Positions 17,056 through 25,204 of a stretch of 42,681 bases of DNA are shown piece by piece. Each line of letters opens with the position of its first letter. Position 1 is the stretch's first letter. The notes below the pieces were generated by a model that did no database searches, was not told the DNA's origin, and saw only the letters and a list, made by a program, of their open reading frames with translations. The stretch is taken from positions 1-42,681 of the forward strand of contig NZ_RAVZ01000036.1 of NCBI RefSeq assembly GCF_003611635.1. Reading direction: 5' to 3'. The stretch comes from Corallococcus terminator. Lineage in GTDB: Bacteria > Myxococcota > Myxococcia > Myxococcales > Myxococcaceae. The position numbers were made by a program, and so were the translations under genes.

Positions 17056-17613
17056 CTACTTCGCGAGGCCGAGCTGCTGCAGGTAGGACTGGTTGTCCCA
17101 GAACAGGTACTCCTCGGCCATGACGCCGTCCTTCCAACGGGCGACGGTGTTCATCACCAGTTTGAAGGACTTGCCGGTGGGGGCGATGGAGGTGCCGTCC
17201 GGCTGGGGCATGGGCTGGGTGAAGGTGCCCTCCATGATGCCGACGACGCTCGTCCACTCCCCGGAGCCGAGCTGGATGGGGTGCACCTGGATGCGCGTGT
17301 CCGGCGCGTAGACGAACATCGCCTGGAGATCCGCGATGTGGACGTCGATGCCCTGCGTCTGATGGCCGTCGGGCCAATGGACGATGATGTCCTGCGCGTG
17401 GCTGTGCTGGAGCTGGTCCCACTTCTGGTGGGTGAACACGTCGAAGTCCAGCGTGTCGAACGTGCTCAGGTGCGTGGCCACCTGTGCTTCGGCCTGCTGA
17501 TACCGCTCGAGTTCCTCCTCCGCGCTCGTGCACGCGGCGGGGCCCAGCAGGGTCAGGGCCAGCAGCGCGACGGTGGTGCGAGGGGACTTCAGCGAAAGGG
17601 TCGGGGTCTTCAT
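17056..17613 (-). CDS. SnoaL-like (NTF2-fold) exported protein
   Basis: A 185-aa protein; ATG 17613 follows a strong AGGAGG. The N-terminus is a signal peptide ending GPAAC (Cys28), an imperfect lipobox. The mature part has the NTF2/SnoaL cone fold pattern: an N-terminal helix (ELERYQQAEAQVATHL), WDQLQHSHAQDIIVHWPDGHQTQGID, then beta strands ending in ARWKDGVMAEEYLFWDNQSYLQQLGL. That last pattern (RxxDGxxxEEYxFWDxxxxxxQLGL) is characteristic of the SnoaL-like polyketide-cyclase/ester-cyclase family. No substrate can be inferred. It lies 160 nt upstream of the GH16 gene. Confidence 0.75.
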   Translation of the reverse strand: MKTPTLSLKSPRTTVALLALTLLGPAACTSAEEELERYQQAEAQVATHLSTFDTLDFDVFTHQKWDQLQHSHAQDIIVHWPDGHQTQGIDVHIADLQAMFVYAPDTRIQVHPIQLGSGEWTSVVGIMEGTFTQPMPQPDGTSIAPTGKSFKLVMNTVARWKDGVMAEEYLFWDNQSYLQQLGLAK

Positions 17614-17771
17614 CTTGGGTTCCTCCTGGAAGGCGGCGCGGATTCGGTGCCGCGCTGCCGTGCTGACAGGAACGCAAGATGTCGCTGTTGCCAGATTGCA
17701 ACTAGCGGGCGGAAAGACACTTCACCGTTGCTGAAAAGGAACGAACCTGGATTGCGGCGTGAGCGTCTGGC

Positions 17772-18665
17772 TCAGCTTGCTCCGGGGTTCGCCGAGAGCG
17801 GCCGGACCTGGAGGTAGTCGATGAGGAAGTCGCGGAAGGCGGACACCTTGCGCGGCACGTGCTGGGCCCGGGGATGGAGCATCGTCAGGGAGGTGCTCGA
17901 CTGCGTGTAGCGCGGCAGCACGCGGACGAGCTGCCCGGCCGTCAGGTCCGCCAGGGCGAGGAAGGAGGGCAGGGGGGCGATGCCCGCGCCGGCCTTCGCC
18001 GCCTCGCGCAGGAAGACCATGTCGTCGGCGACCACGTGCGCGTTCTTCTCCGACAGGCCCAGCTCCCCCAGGTGCTTGAGCCCCCGGTAGACGATGAGGT
18101 CATGCTGCGCCAGGTCCTCGGGAGTGCGGGGCACGCCCCGGCGCGCCAGATAGGACGGTGATGCGAAGAGCTGCAGGTCGATGGTCCCGAGCCGCCGCAT
18201 CCGCAGCGACGAGTCCGCCAGCTTTCCGCCCGAGGCTCGCAACGCGACGTCGAACCCCTCCGCGACCATGTCCACCTGCCGGTTCGTCAACCGGCAGTCG
18301 ATGCGCACCTGGGGATACCGCACGATGAACCGCGCGATGACCTCTGGCAGGAAGGTCGCGCCGATGTCGTGTGGCGCGGTGAGCCGCAGCTCTCCGGACG
18401 GTTCCTCCGTTCGCTCCGGCAGCGTGCCCACCGCCTTGCTCAGCGAGTCGAGCAGCGACGCCGTCCGCTCATACAGCGCCAGGCCCGCGGTGCTCAGCGA
18501 CACGTGACGGGTGGTGCGATGGATGAGCTGCGTGCCCAGTGAAGCCTCCAGCCGCGCCACGCCCCGGCTCACGGAGGACTTGGGCAGGCCTACGCGCCGG
18601 GCCGCCTCCGTGAAGCTGTTCGTCTCCGCGACGGCCACGAAGAGGTTGAGGAGGTTCAGGTCCAT
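17772..18665 (-). CDS. LysR family transcriptional regulator
   Basis: A 297-aa regulator. The N-terminal winged helix (MDLNLLNLFVAVAETNSFTEAARRVGLPKSSVSRGVARLE) is the LysR HTH. The effector-binding domain starts near residue 90 (GELRLTAPHDIGATFLPEVI) and runs to the end. Features such as VDMVAEGFDVALRASGG and SSLRMRRLG place it in the large CrgA/AaeR-like group. It is transcribed divergently from the tautomerase-esterase pair, 94 nt away, so that pair is the probable target; many LysR regulators act on the adjacent divergent operon. Confidence 0.92.
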   Translation of the reverse strand: MDLNLLNLFVAVAETNSFTEAARRVGLPKSSVSRGVARLEASLGTQLIHRTTRHVSLSTAGLALYERTASLLDSLSKAVGTLPERTEEPSGELRLTAPHDIGATFLPEVIARFIVRYPQVRIDCRLTNRQVDMVAEGFDVALRASGGKLADSSLRMRRLGTIDLQLFASPSYLARRGVPRTPEDLAQHDLIVYRGLKHLGELGLSEKNAHVVADDMVFLREAAKAGAGIAPLPSFLALADLTAGQLVRVLPRYTQSSTSLTMLHPRAQHVPRKVSAFRDFLIDYLQVRPLSANPGAS

Positions 18666-18667
18666 TG

Positions 18668-18726
18668 TTCCATCCGTGGAATAGGCTGTTGCCCAAGAAG
18701 CTCCTGGTGGCGCTCCTGGAACAGCC
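18668..18726. promoter_or_regulatory. LysR/tautomerase divergent control region with inverted repeats
   Basis: Two dyads are visible. TTCCATCCGTGGAA (18668-18681) is a 5-4-5 palindrome beside the LysR start codon. GGCTGTT (18684-18690) is mirrored by AACAGCC (18720-18726), 29 nt apart. A LysR tetramer often binds a recognition and an activation site of this kind in the divergent spacer. Confidence 0.45.
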
Positions 18727-18759
18727 ATACAGCACCTACGAACCCTTGGGAGTCCGGTC

Positions 18760-18951
18760 ATGCCCATCATCGACGTCACCCTCATCGACGGACGGACGCC
18801 TGAGCGCAAGGCGGCGCTCATCCGCGAGTTGACCGACGCGGCCGAACGGGTGCTCGGCGTGCCCCGCGAGAGCATCCGCGTCCTGCTGCGCGAACTGCCG
18901 GCGGAGAATTGGGGCGTGGGCGGAGAGCCCAAGGCCGCGTCCCGAAGCTGA
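18760..18951 (+). CDS. 4-oxalocrotonate tautomerase family protein
   Basis: A 63-aa small tautomerase. The sequence begins MPIIDVTLIDGRTPERKAALI, giving the catalytic N-terminal proline after Met removal, and has the conserved helix and the ESIRVLLRELPAENWGVGG segment, in which the Arg and the Trp are active-site positions in 4-OT homologues. Length is typical (60-75 aa). Such enzymes tautomerise keto/enol intermediates in aromatic catabolism and act as hexamers. Its TGA shares its last base with the ATG of the esterase gene, so the two are translationally coupled. Confidence 0.88.
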   Translation: MPIIDVTLIDGRTPERKAALIRELTDAAERVLGVPRESIRVLLRELPAENWGVGGEPKAASRS

Positions 18952-19706
18952 TGCGTCCGGATCTCGTCGCGTGTCTGCTGTTCGCGCTCCTCGGAGCGGG
19001 CTGTAGCCGCACCCCTCCTTCCCCGACGGAGAAAACGCCCATGGCCCCAAAGCCCCCCACGCCCGCGCGCGTGCTCACCCTGCCTCCGGTCTCGGGCCGC
19101 GCCGAATATCTGGTGGTGCTGCTGCACGGCGTGGGCGCGAGCGCGGAGTCGTTCCTCCCCATCGCGCTGGCACTGTCCCCCGACGTGCCGCACGCGGAGG
19201 TCGTGGTCCTGGACGGCCTGCACCTGTTCGACGGGGCCACCACGGGTCGGCAGTGGTTCAGCCTCCAGGGCATCACCGAGCAGGAGCGCCCCGCACGTGT
19301 ACGGCAGGCTGGCACGGAGGTGTCCGCGTGGATCGACGGTGCGCTCGCGGAGCGGGACCTGGGACCGGAGCGGCTGGTCGTGGTCGGCTTTTCGCAAGGT
19401 GCCATCGTGGCCCAGTGGCTGGCGCTCCACCGTCAGCCGGCGCCCATGGCGGTCGTGTCCCTGTCCGGGCGGCTCGCGGAGGACGGGCCCGCGGCCGCGG
19501 ACACCACCTCCGTCCCCGTGCTGCTCGTGCACGGCGCGCGCGATGCTGTCATTCCCGCCCGGCTCTCCGAGGAGGCCGCGCGGGGGCTCGAAGCGCGCGG
19601 CGCCCGCGTCCGGTTGCGCGTGCTGCCGACGCTCGCGCATGGCGTCGACGGTGAGGTGCTGGAAGAGGTCCGCTGGTTCCTGCGCGATGTCCTTCCCCAT
19701 CCCTGA
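18951..19706 (+). CDS. Phospholipase/carboxylesterase (alpha/beta hydrolase), lipoprotein
   Basis: A 251-aa enzyme of the phospholipase/carboxylesterase family (PF02230 type). ATG 18951 overlaps the tautomerase stop (TGATG). The signal peptide ends in lipobox LGAGC (Cys18). The oxyanion motif LLHGVGASAESF, the nucleophile elbow GFSQGA (Ser near 148), the aspartate in HGARDAVIP (near 197) and the histidine in LAHGVDGEV (near 229) complete the triad. GRQWFSLQGI is typical of this family. It probably hydrolyses short-chain esters at the envelope. It is co-transcribed with the tautomerase and likely under the adjacent LysR regulator. Confidence 0.88.
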   Translation: MRPDLVACLLFALLGAGCSRTPPSPTEKTPMAPKPPTPARVLTLPPVSGRAEYLVVLLHGVGASAESFLPIALALSPDVPHAEVVVLDGLHLFDGATTGRQWFSLQGITEQERPARVRQAGTEVSAWIDGALAERDLGPERLVVVGFSQGAIVAQWLALHRQPAPMAVVSLSGRLAEDGPAAADTTSVPVLLVHGARDAVIPARLSEEAARGLEARGARVRLRVLPTLAHGVDGEVLEEVRWFLRDVLPHP

Positions 19707-19760
19707 CGGCGGGCCGGGTGGGGTTGGGTAGGCGAGGGAGGTTTGATTATCCTCCTTTTC

Positions 19761-22349
19761 ATGCAAAACAAACTTACCTGGAGCCTGGGGGCGTTGCTGG
19801 GTGTGGCGCTCGTGGGGGTGCCCTCGGCGGTGCTCGCGGAGGGGCGCCCGTCGTTGGTGAACACGCGCATCCGGACGCCGTTCGGTTCGAACGGGCATTC
19901 GTCGACGGTGGATGGGCGCGTCTTCATCGGGAACGTCCGTGAGGACTCCGCGACGACGACGACCACGTGGCGCGCGCGGGTGTTCCGTCCGGAGGCGGTG
20001 ACGTACGACGCGTCGGGCCTGCCGTCGTTCTCCACGGCCTTCTCCACGGGGAAGACGGTGGACGTGCACAACGGGGAGAACGCGCTGGCGTTCTGCTTCC
20101 CCAACCCGGCGCAGCCGTACACGCTGTCGGGGGGCGTCGCGGTGTACCAGCCCTTCCTCTTCGACTCGCAGATGTACAACGGGGACAACATCTTCCGCCG
20201 TCGCCCGGTGGACGTGCGGGTGTCGCAGCCGTTCACGACGCAGGCGGAGGTTGCGTCCTTCACCACGGGGGCGCTGGAGAGGCTCACCACCGTTACTGGC
20301 GCAGCCATCCGGGGCATCGAGCCGACGATGACGTCGGACGGTCGGCTGCTCATCTACCAGGGCGGGCCGGCGAACAACGGCGGCATCGACCACCTGATGT
20401 ACGCGTACAACCCGACGCCGTGCGCGAACACGGGTTGGAGCAACCCGCGTCCGCTGTCGATGATGTTCAACGACACGAACGCGGGCGTGAAGCGCTACCC
20501 GCTCGCATGGAAGAGACTGAAGGCGGCCACGGGCGAGGACTTCGGTGACACGACGTCCGGGGCGCTCGTCCGGGGTGCGTACGCCTGGGTGGACCACGAG
20601 GGGCGCAACCTCGTCTACATCGCCGTCACGTACACCGACGGCGCGCGGCGTGAAGCGGTGAGCGTGGTGGGCGCGGACACCCACTGGACCGCGTACCACA
20701 TCGACGGGGCCATCAACACGGACCGCATGGACCTGGCGCACCTCTTCTATTCCGGGCCCATGTGGAACTTCGAGCAGGAGCGCCTGCCGTCACAGAGCTT
20801 CCCGGTAGGCCAGAGCAACGAGGCGCACTACCTGCCGGTGACGAAGACGCACGACGTGCTGGCGCTCTTTGGCAGCAACACGTCCGACTACAACGAGGTG
20901 GACCTGGGCGAGTTGATGGATCCGTTCCACCTGCTCGTCCTGCCGATGAACGAGCTGGTCACCCGGGCGGGGGCGTACGACCTGACGCGCACGCCGGACC
21001 TGTCCGGCCACTTCTACACGGGCACGCTGGTGGGCGGTGCCTCCATCTCCCCGGGCAACGCGGTGACGCGCTCGGCGCCCACGGACTCGCTGTGGCAGCC
21101 GCACGGCAAGGGCAAGGCGCTGATGGTGCCCGGAGGCAGCGCGCTCGCGGTGAACCTGACGGACGCCTCCGGCACGGTGCCGGGCGTGGGCGCGTACGTG
21201 AAGGGCCTGTCGGTGGAGTTCGCGGTGCGGCCGGACGCGGACATCCAGACGGGTTGCACCACCGGCAACCCGTACCGCTACCTGATGCAGAAGTCGGGCG
21301 GACTGGACATCATCTACGAGGCCAGCCACCGGGTGAACTTCTCCCTGGTCGTCAACGGCGAGCGGGTGCGCCTGGGCTTCGGTCCCGTCCTGCCCGTGGG
21401 CCAGTGGAGCCATCTGGCGTACACCTGGGACGGCGTCACCGGCGTCTTCAACGAGTACCTCAACGGCGTGCCCACGAACCGCACGCTGCCTATCGCGCCG
21501 GGGACGGCCCGGCTGGGCACGGGGCCGCTCTACATCGGCGCGGGCGCGAACCTGGATGCGCAGCGCTGCCCGGTGAATGGCGAGGGTTCATTTCGGGGCG
21601 CCATCGACGAGGTGCGCATCTTCACGCACGCTCGCTCCAACCGGAGCATCTGCATGACGGCGCACGGCGCGAACTGCCGCGAGGAGGCCATCCAGCACAC
21701 ACCTTCCGCGGGCCAGTTCGTGATGAGCGCGCAGGCTCCGGCCTGCACCGGGGGCGCGGCGCTGAACACGCAGGCGTGTGCGTCCGCGATGCACCGGGGC
21801 TGCGCGCAGCGGGGCGCGGGGGATGCGATGGCGACCACCTCCAACACGTGGGACACCATCATGCAGTTGGTGAGCAACCGTCCACCCATCTCGCTCGCGG
21901 GCGCGCCGGTGTCGTCCACGGCCACGGACCTGACGGTGGCGTGCGCGCCCATCCAGCACCAGAGCGTGGCGGTGACGTTCGAGGAGCTGGCGCGGATCCA
22001 CTCGGGCTGCACGGATGAACGGGTGGTGACGGGCACGCACTGCACCGCCGCGGCGCATCGCTTCTGCAACGCCCAGGGCTGGACCACGGGACAGGTATTC
22101 GAAGTGACGTCGCGGCCGTGGGTGGGCTGCTTCAACTCCGGCCTGCGGGTGGACGTGGAGAAGTCCGTGCTGGGGCCGGTGTCCAACCTGGGCGACTACA
22201 CGCAGCCGGGCTCGCGCTTGGAGGTGAGCCAGTGGTGCCGTGCCCAGGGGTATGGGGCCGGCGTCGTGCAGGAGATCCCCAGCGCCACGAAGGCTCACGT
22301 GCACTGCTTCCAGCCGGCGGTGACGGCCACCTGGAAGTACACGCCGTGA
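19761..22349 (+). CDS. Secreted LamG-domain protein with Cys-rich C-terminal repeats
   Basis: An 862-aa extracellular protein. ATG 19761 gives a clear signal peptide (LTWSLGALLGVALVGVPSAVLA); the purine-rich AGGGAGG lies 19 nt upstream, so TTG 19743 is an alternative start. Residues about 30-440 form a large domain I do not recognise. About 445-620 is a LamG/concanavalin-like jelly roll (SVEFAVRPDADIQ, GQWSHLAYTWDG, YLNGVPTNRTLPI, GAIDEVRIFTHAR). The C-terminal 220 residues hold three cysteine-rich units with pattern C-A/N-x-x-G-x-G-x-V-x-E (GCAQRGAGDAM, FCNAQGWTTGQVFEV, WCRAQGYGAGVVQEI). It may bind sugars or a surface. It lies 54 nt after the esterase. Confidence 0.75.
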   Translation: MQNKLTWSLGALLGVALVGVPSAVLAEGRPSLVNTRIRTPFGSNGHSSTVDGRVFIGNVREDSATTTTTWRARVFRPEAVTYDASGLPSFSTAFSTGKTVDVHNGENALAFCFPNPAQPYTLSGGVAVYQPFLFDSQMYNGDNIFRRRPVDVRVSQPFTTQAEVASFTTGALERLTTVTGAAIRGIEPTMTSDGRLLIYQGGPANNGGIDHLMYAYNPTPCANTGWSNPRPLSMMFNDTNAGVKRYPLAWKRLKAATGEDFGDTTSGALVRGAYAWVDHEGRNLVYIAVTYTDGARREAVSVVGADTHWTAYHIDGAINTDRMDLAHLFYSGPMWNFEQERLPSQSFPVGQSNEAHYLPVTKTHDVLALFGSNTSDYNEVDLGELMDPFHLLVLPMNELVTRAGAYDLTRTPDLSGHFYTGTLVGGASISPGNAVTRSAPTDSLWQPHGKGKALMVPGGSALAVNLTDASGTVPGVGAYVKGLSVEFAVRPDADIQTGCTTGNPYRYLMQKSGGLDIIYEASHRVNFSLVVNGERVRLGFGPVLPVGQWSHLAYTWDGVTGVFNEYLNGVPTNRTLPIAPGTARLGTGPLYIGAGANLDAQRCPVNGEGSFRGAIDEVRIFTHARSNRSICMTAHGANCREEAIQHTPSAGQFVMSAQAPACTGGAALNTQACASAMHRGCAQRGAGDAMATTSNTWDTIMQLVSNRPPISLAGAPVSSTATDLTVACAPIQHQSVAVTFEELARIHSGCTDERVVTGTHCTAAAHRFCNAQGWTTGQVFEVTSRPWVGCFNSGLRVDVEKSVLGPVSNLGDYTQPGSRLEVSQWCRAQGYGAGVVQEIPSATKAHVHCFQPAVTATWKYTP

Positions 22350-22360
22350 GCGATGGAGCG

Positions 22361-22388
22361 CCGCTGAAGCGCATGGTCGCTTCAGCGG
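22361..22388 (+). terminator. Hairpin terminator after LamG gene
   Basis: CCGCTGAAGCG (22361-22371) and CGCTTCAGCGG (22378-22388) form a perfect 11-bp stem with a 6-nt loop, 12 nt after the TGA at 22349. Confidence 0.75.
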
Positions 22389-22453
22389 TGCTCAGCAGGT
22401 ACCGGGTCGTCCATCCTGACGGGGGGGGCCGGTTCGAGTGGATGCATCCGAGG

Positions 22454-23677
22454 TCAATGCAGGCGCTCCTCCTGGGGGAGGGGGTGCTGAGCATCATGGA
22501 CGAGAGAAGAAGCGGCGGGCTGTGGCCGCTCACAGAGCACGGGGGCTTGGGGCGTAGGTCCTGGAGGCTTCAGCGGCGCACAGCCCAGCGCGGTCCGGTG
22601 GTGGGTGGGCAGTGGCCCTGGGTGTCGTGAATCGTTTGGCCCCCCTTGCGCACCGCCCACCGGTTTGTCCGTGAATGCCGATGGGGGAGGCTCGGGCTCC
22701 GCGGACGAAACGTCCTCACCTGTCCGACAGTCGGACAGGTTGCCCAAGGCGGAGCCAGGCACATCCCCCCTGGCGCTCTTCTCGTCAGGCTCGCCTGGGT
22801 TGAGACTCAGGGCGGCTGGAACCCGGAGCGCCCCGTTGTCCGGCTCCACGGGAAGGGTCTGTGCCTGGGGGCGGGGTGCCTCTCCGAGCGCCACGGTGTC
22901 CTCGGTAGCGGGCGCGAGGCAGCCGGGGCCAGGTGCTTGCACGCAGGGCCCGGTCTCCAGTGCCTCGCCCTGGAGGACGGGCGCGAATCGTTCCAGCACC
23001 CGCTCATCACACGCCTTCAGCAGCGCTGGCAGCGTGTGCTGGAGCGCCCGCGCGTCACGTTCCCGCAGGGCCTCCATCGCGCAGCAGGTCCACTGGCGCA
23101 GCGACTCGCCGCCCATGAGGAGCAGCAGTCGGGCCGCGTTGCCCCGCAGGGCTCGTTGCAGCGACTGGATGAGGAGCAGGTGCCCGGGACGGGCCGCCAC
23201 TCGGGCTGCCAGCCGCAACAATTCGAATTCCAACTGCGCGCAGCGCGCACCGGATTCCCAGCGCGCCGCGTCCCAAAGCATGAAGCACGCGTCCGCCAGC
23301 AGCCCCAGGTTCGCTGCGGAAGCATTCGCGCAGCAGTCGGCCAGCAGCTCCACCAGCACCTGCCGCTTGAGGCAGAAGAAGCCCTCCAGCAGCCGCCGGC
23401 CCTCCGGGGAGCGCTCGTCATGCAGCGCCAGGCCCAGGTTCTCCAGCGTCAGCGACGCGTCCAGCGCCACCGCGCGCGTCTTGCGCCCGGGGTGCTGCAC
23501 CACCAGTCCCCGCGCCGCCAGCCGCCGCAGCGCCTCGCGCACGGTGCCCCGGCTCACTCCGTATCCGCACGCCAGCTTCTGCTCCGAGCCGAACTGGCCG
23601 CTCCTCGGAAGCCGCCCCAGCACAATCTCGCGCTCGAGCTGCTCCTCCACCTGCGCAACGAGTCCCACCCGCTCCAT
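22454..23677 (-). CDS. GntR family transcriptional regulator with long disordered tail
   Basis: About 407 aa from ATG 23677, which follows AGGAGG nine bases upstream; ATG 23731 would add 18 residues. The winged helix (LEREIVLGRLPRSGQFGSEQKLACGYGVSRGTVREALRRLAARGLVVQH) is GntR, and the all-helical domain that follows (about 80-250) is FadR/FCD-like. The remaining 150 residues are Pro/Gly/Ala-rich and probably disordered, far longer than the normal 220-250 aa. The tail contains a copy of the palindrome found upstream of the gene, translated in frame as NLSDCRTG. No obvious target operon is adjacent. The function of the tail is unknown. Confidence 0.8.
   Translation of the reverse strand: MERVGLVAQVEEQLEREIVLGRLPRSGQFGSEQKLACGYGVSRGTVREALRRLAARGLVVQHPGRKTRAVALDASLTLENLGLALHDERSPEGRRLLEGFFCLKRQVLVELLADCCANASAANLGLLADACFMLWDAARWESGARCAQLEFELLRLAARVAARPGHLLLIQSLQRALRGNAARLLLLMGGESLRQWTCCAMEALRERDARALQHTLPALLKACDERVLERFAPVLQGEALETGPCVQAPGPGCLAPATEDTVALGEAPRPQAQTLPVEPDNGALRVPAALSLNPGEPDEKSARGDVPGSALGNLSDCRTGEDVSSAEPEPPPSAFTDKPVGGAQGGPNDSRHPGPLPTHHRTALGCAPLKPPGPTPQAPVLCERPQPAASSLVHDAQHPLPQEERLH
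22718..22740. repeat. Palindromic repeat, copy inside GntR tail
   Basis: ACCTGTCCGAC (22718-22728), central A, then GTCGGACAGGT (22730-22740): an 11-1-11 perfect palindrome lying within the coding sequence. It is identical to the core of the copy at 23799-23823. Confidence 0.85.
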
Positions 23678-23798
23678 CCCCATCGCCCTCCTCGCCAAAG
23701 CTTCTGCTACCCAAGCAGAGGCGTCTGACATGGACCTGAGGGCCCACCGTCCTCGTCGCCTTGGCGGTCCGGCGCGGCCCGCGGCTTCAGGTGGCACA

Positions 23799-23823
23799 AA
23801 CCTGTCCGACAGTCGGACAGGTT
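23799..23823. repeat. Palindromic repeat upstream of GntR gene
   Basis: AACCTGTCCGAC (23799-23810), central A, then GTCGGACAGGTT (23812-23823): a 12-1-12 perfect palindrome about 120 bp upstream of the GntR start. It could be an autoregulatory operator, or a dispersed repeat, since a second copy lies 1 kb away inside the gene. Confidence 0.8.
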
Positions 23824-23982
23824 CGGCGTGAATCATGCCCGGCGGCTGCCTCTGTCGATGGACGCGCCCTGGTGTCCGCTCCAGCGCGGGGTTGCGGCCC
23901 ACGGCTGCGCTCCGCGAGGCGCGCGCGTCCTCGCGAAGCACTTCGGGTCACGGGATTGGGTAACGAATCCCTGGCGACCTGC

Positions 23983-24432
23983 CTAGCGTCCGGCCTGGCC
24001 CGCGCGCAGGGCGATGGCGCTCGCGCGCACCGCGTCCACGAGTTCGACGTTGGTGAGCGCCTTGCCGGCGATGCCCCAGCCGCCGTCGACAGCTTCGTGG
24101 AAGAGCACCCAGGTCTGCTCGCGCTGGCCCGGCGTGTTCGCGAGCTCCGCGACGATGTCTGTGAGGCTCGCGGCGATGCCAGCGCGCTGTTCCTGGGTCA
24201 GGCTCTTGGCGGGCGTCAGCACCTGGATGCGGACCGCCGAAGCCGCCTTGCCTCCGGCCGTGAGGCGCCCCCGGGGCAGGACGTTCAGGAACGCGCCGGT
24301 GTTCGCGGTCGCATAGGGGATGCCCGTGACCTTCTCCCATTGGAGGACGCAGGCGGTCGCCCGCTCCAGGAGGGCCGCTTCGGCGGGCTCAGGAAAGGTG
24401 CCTTCGGGGGCTGCGATGTCGATCATGGGCAT
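23983..24432 (-). CDS. Tautomerase family protein, 149 aa
   Basis: The protein begins MPMIDIAAPEGTFPEPAEAALL, so Pro1 is exposed after Met removal, as in the tautomerase superfamily. At 149 aa it is twice the 4-OT length, matching the two-beta-alpha-beta-unit tautomerases such as MSAD/cis-CaaD types and MIF relatives. A second unit starts near residue 65 (SAVRIQVLTPAKSLTQEQRAGIAASLTDIV) and ends with WVLFHEAVDGGWGIAGKALTN. The substrate is unknown. TGAGGACACCC precedes the start. It is transcribed divergently from a TetR gene, with operator-like palindromes between, so it is the likely repression target. Confidence 0.82.
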   Translation of the reverse strand: MPMIDIAAPEGTFPEPAEAALLERATACVLQWEKVTGIPYATANTGAFLNVLPRGRLTAGGKAASAVRIQVLTPAKSLTQEQRAGIAASLTDIVAELANTPGQREQTWVLFHEAVDGGWGIAGKALTNVELVDAVRASAIALRAGQAGR

Positions 24433-24452
24433 GGCGGGTGTCCTCAGGGGAG

Positions 24453-24527
24453 TATGACGGTCGTCATAGTCGAGGAGCAGTGCTAATTAAGATGGTCGTC
24501 ATAGTCAATTATGATTACCGTCATAAT
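24453..24527. promoter_or_regulatory. TetR/tautomerase divergent operator cluster and promoters
   Basis: Three related sites are visible: TATGACGGTCGTCATA (24453-24468, a 7-2-7 palindrome), a partial copy AGATGGTCGTCATAGT (24490-24505), and ATTATGATTACCGTCATAAT (24508-24527, 7-6-7). All share the half-site TATGA/TCATA. For the TetR gene, TTAAGA (24487-24492), 17 nt and TATGAT (24510-24515) form a plausible sigma-70 promoter that overlaps the second and third sites. The first site is close to the tautomerase start. Confidence 0.65.
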
Positions 24528-24540
24528 CGAAAGGAGCCGA

Positions 24541-25166
24541 TGGCTGAGCGCGTGAAGGGAGCGTCCGGGAAGGGCGTTCGTCGTGCCGTGAAGCAGGCCC
24601 CTCCAGCCACGCCGGAAGGGACGCCGCGTGAGCGGATGGTGAAGGCCGCGGCCGCACTGCTTAGTGAGAAGGGGCTCGCGGGTGCGTCCTTCTCGGAGGT
24701 GATTGAGCGGAGTGGGGCGCCGCGTGGCTCCATCTACCATCACTTCCCGGACGGGAAGGACGGGCTCACGGCGGAGGCGGTGGCGCTGGTGGGGGACCGC
24801 GTGCTCGCGGTGCTGCGCCACGGTGAGGGCGCGACGCCGGGTGAGGTGGTGCTGCGCTTCTTCGAGGCGTGGCGGCGGGTGCTGGTGAAGACGGACTGCA
24901 TGGCCGGGTGTGCCATCGCGGCGGTGGCGAACGAGCGGCTCGCGCATCCGGAGCTGGGGGCGCGGGCCGCGGCGGTCTTCATCTCCTGGGAGCGGGAGCT
25001 GGACGCGCGGCTGCTCGCGGCGGGGCTGGCCCGCGAGAAGGCGGCCAGCGCCGCGTCACTCATCCTGGCATCGGTGGAGGGCGCGCTGATCCTCTGCCGG
25101 GCTCGAAAGAACATCGCTCCGTTCGACGCCGTGCGCGATGCGCTGGTGGCCTTCGTCGGGTCCTGA
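24541..25166 (+). CDS. TetR family transcriptional regulator
   Basis: A 208-aa regulator; ATG 24541 follows AAAGGAG. A basic, disordered N-terminal extension of about 28 residues precedes the TetR HTH (RERMVKAAAALLSEKGLAGASFSEVIERSGAPRGSIYHHFPDGKDGLTAEAV, about residues 30-82). The YHHFPDGKDGL motif and the C-terminal DCMAGCAIAAVANE resemble the LmrA/YxaF subgroup, which repress adjacent exporters or catabolic enzymes. The spacer to the divergent tautomerase holds three palindromic sites, so mutual regulation is likely. Ligand unknown. Confidence 0.92.
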
Positions 25167-25193
25167 GCCGCGAGGGGGCCTCCGCCTCGCGGC
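25167..25193. terminator. Bidirectional hairpin terminator
   Basis: GCCGCGAGG (25167-25175) pairs with CCTCGCGGC (25185-25193), a 9-bp perfect stem with a 9-nt loop. It lies between the convergent TetR (ends 25166) and lipase (ends 25205) genes. Confidence 0.7.
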
Positions 25194-25204
25194 GGATCCC
25201 TTCG

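Noticed and set aside
22346-22630. Plus-strand frame from GTG 22346 overlapping the end of the LamG gene
   Set aside because: It runs through a perfect terminator hairpin (22361-22388) and then antisense through the GntR tail; no domain or ribosome binding site.
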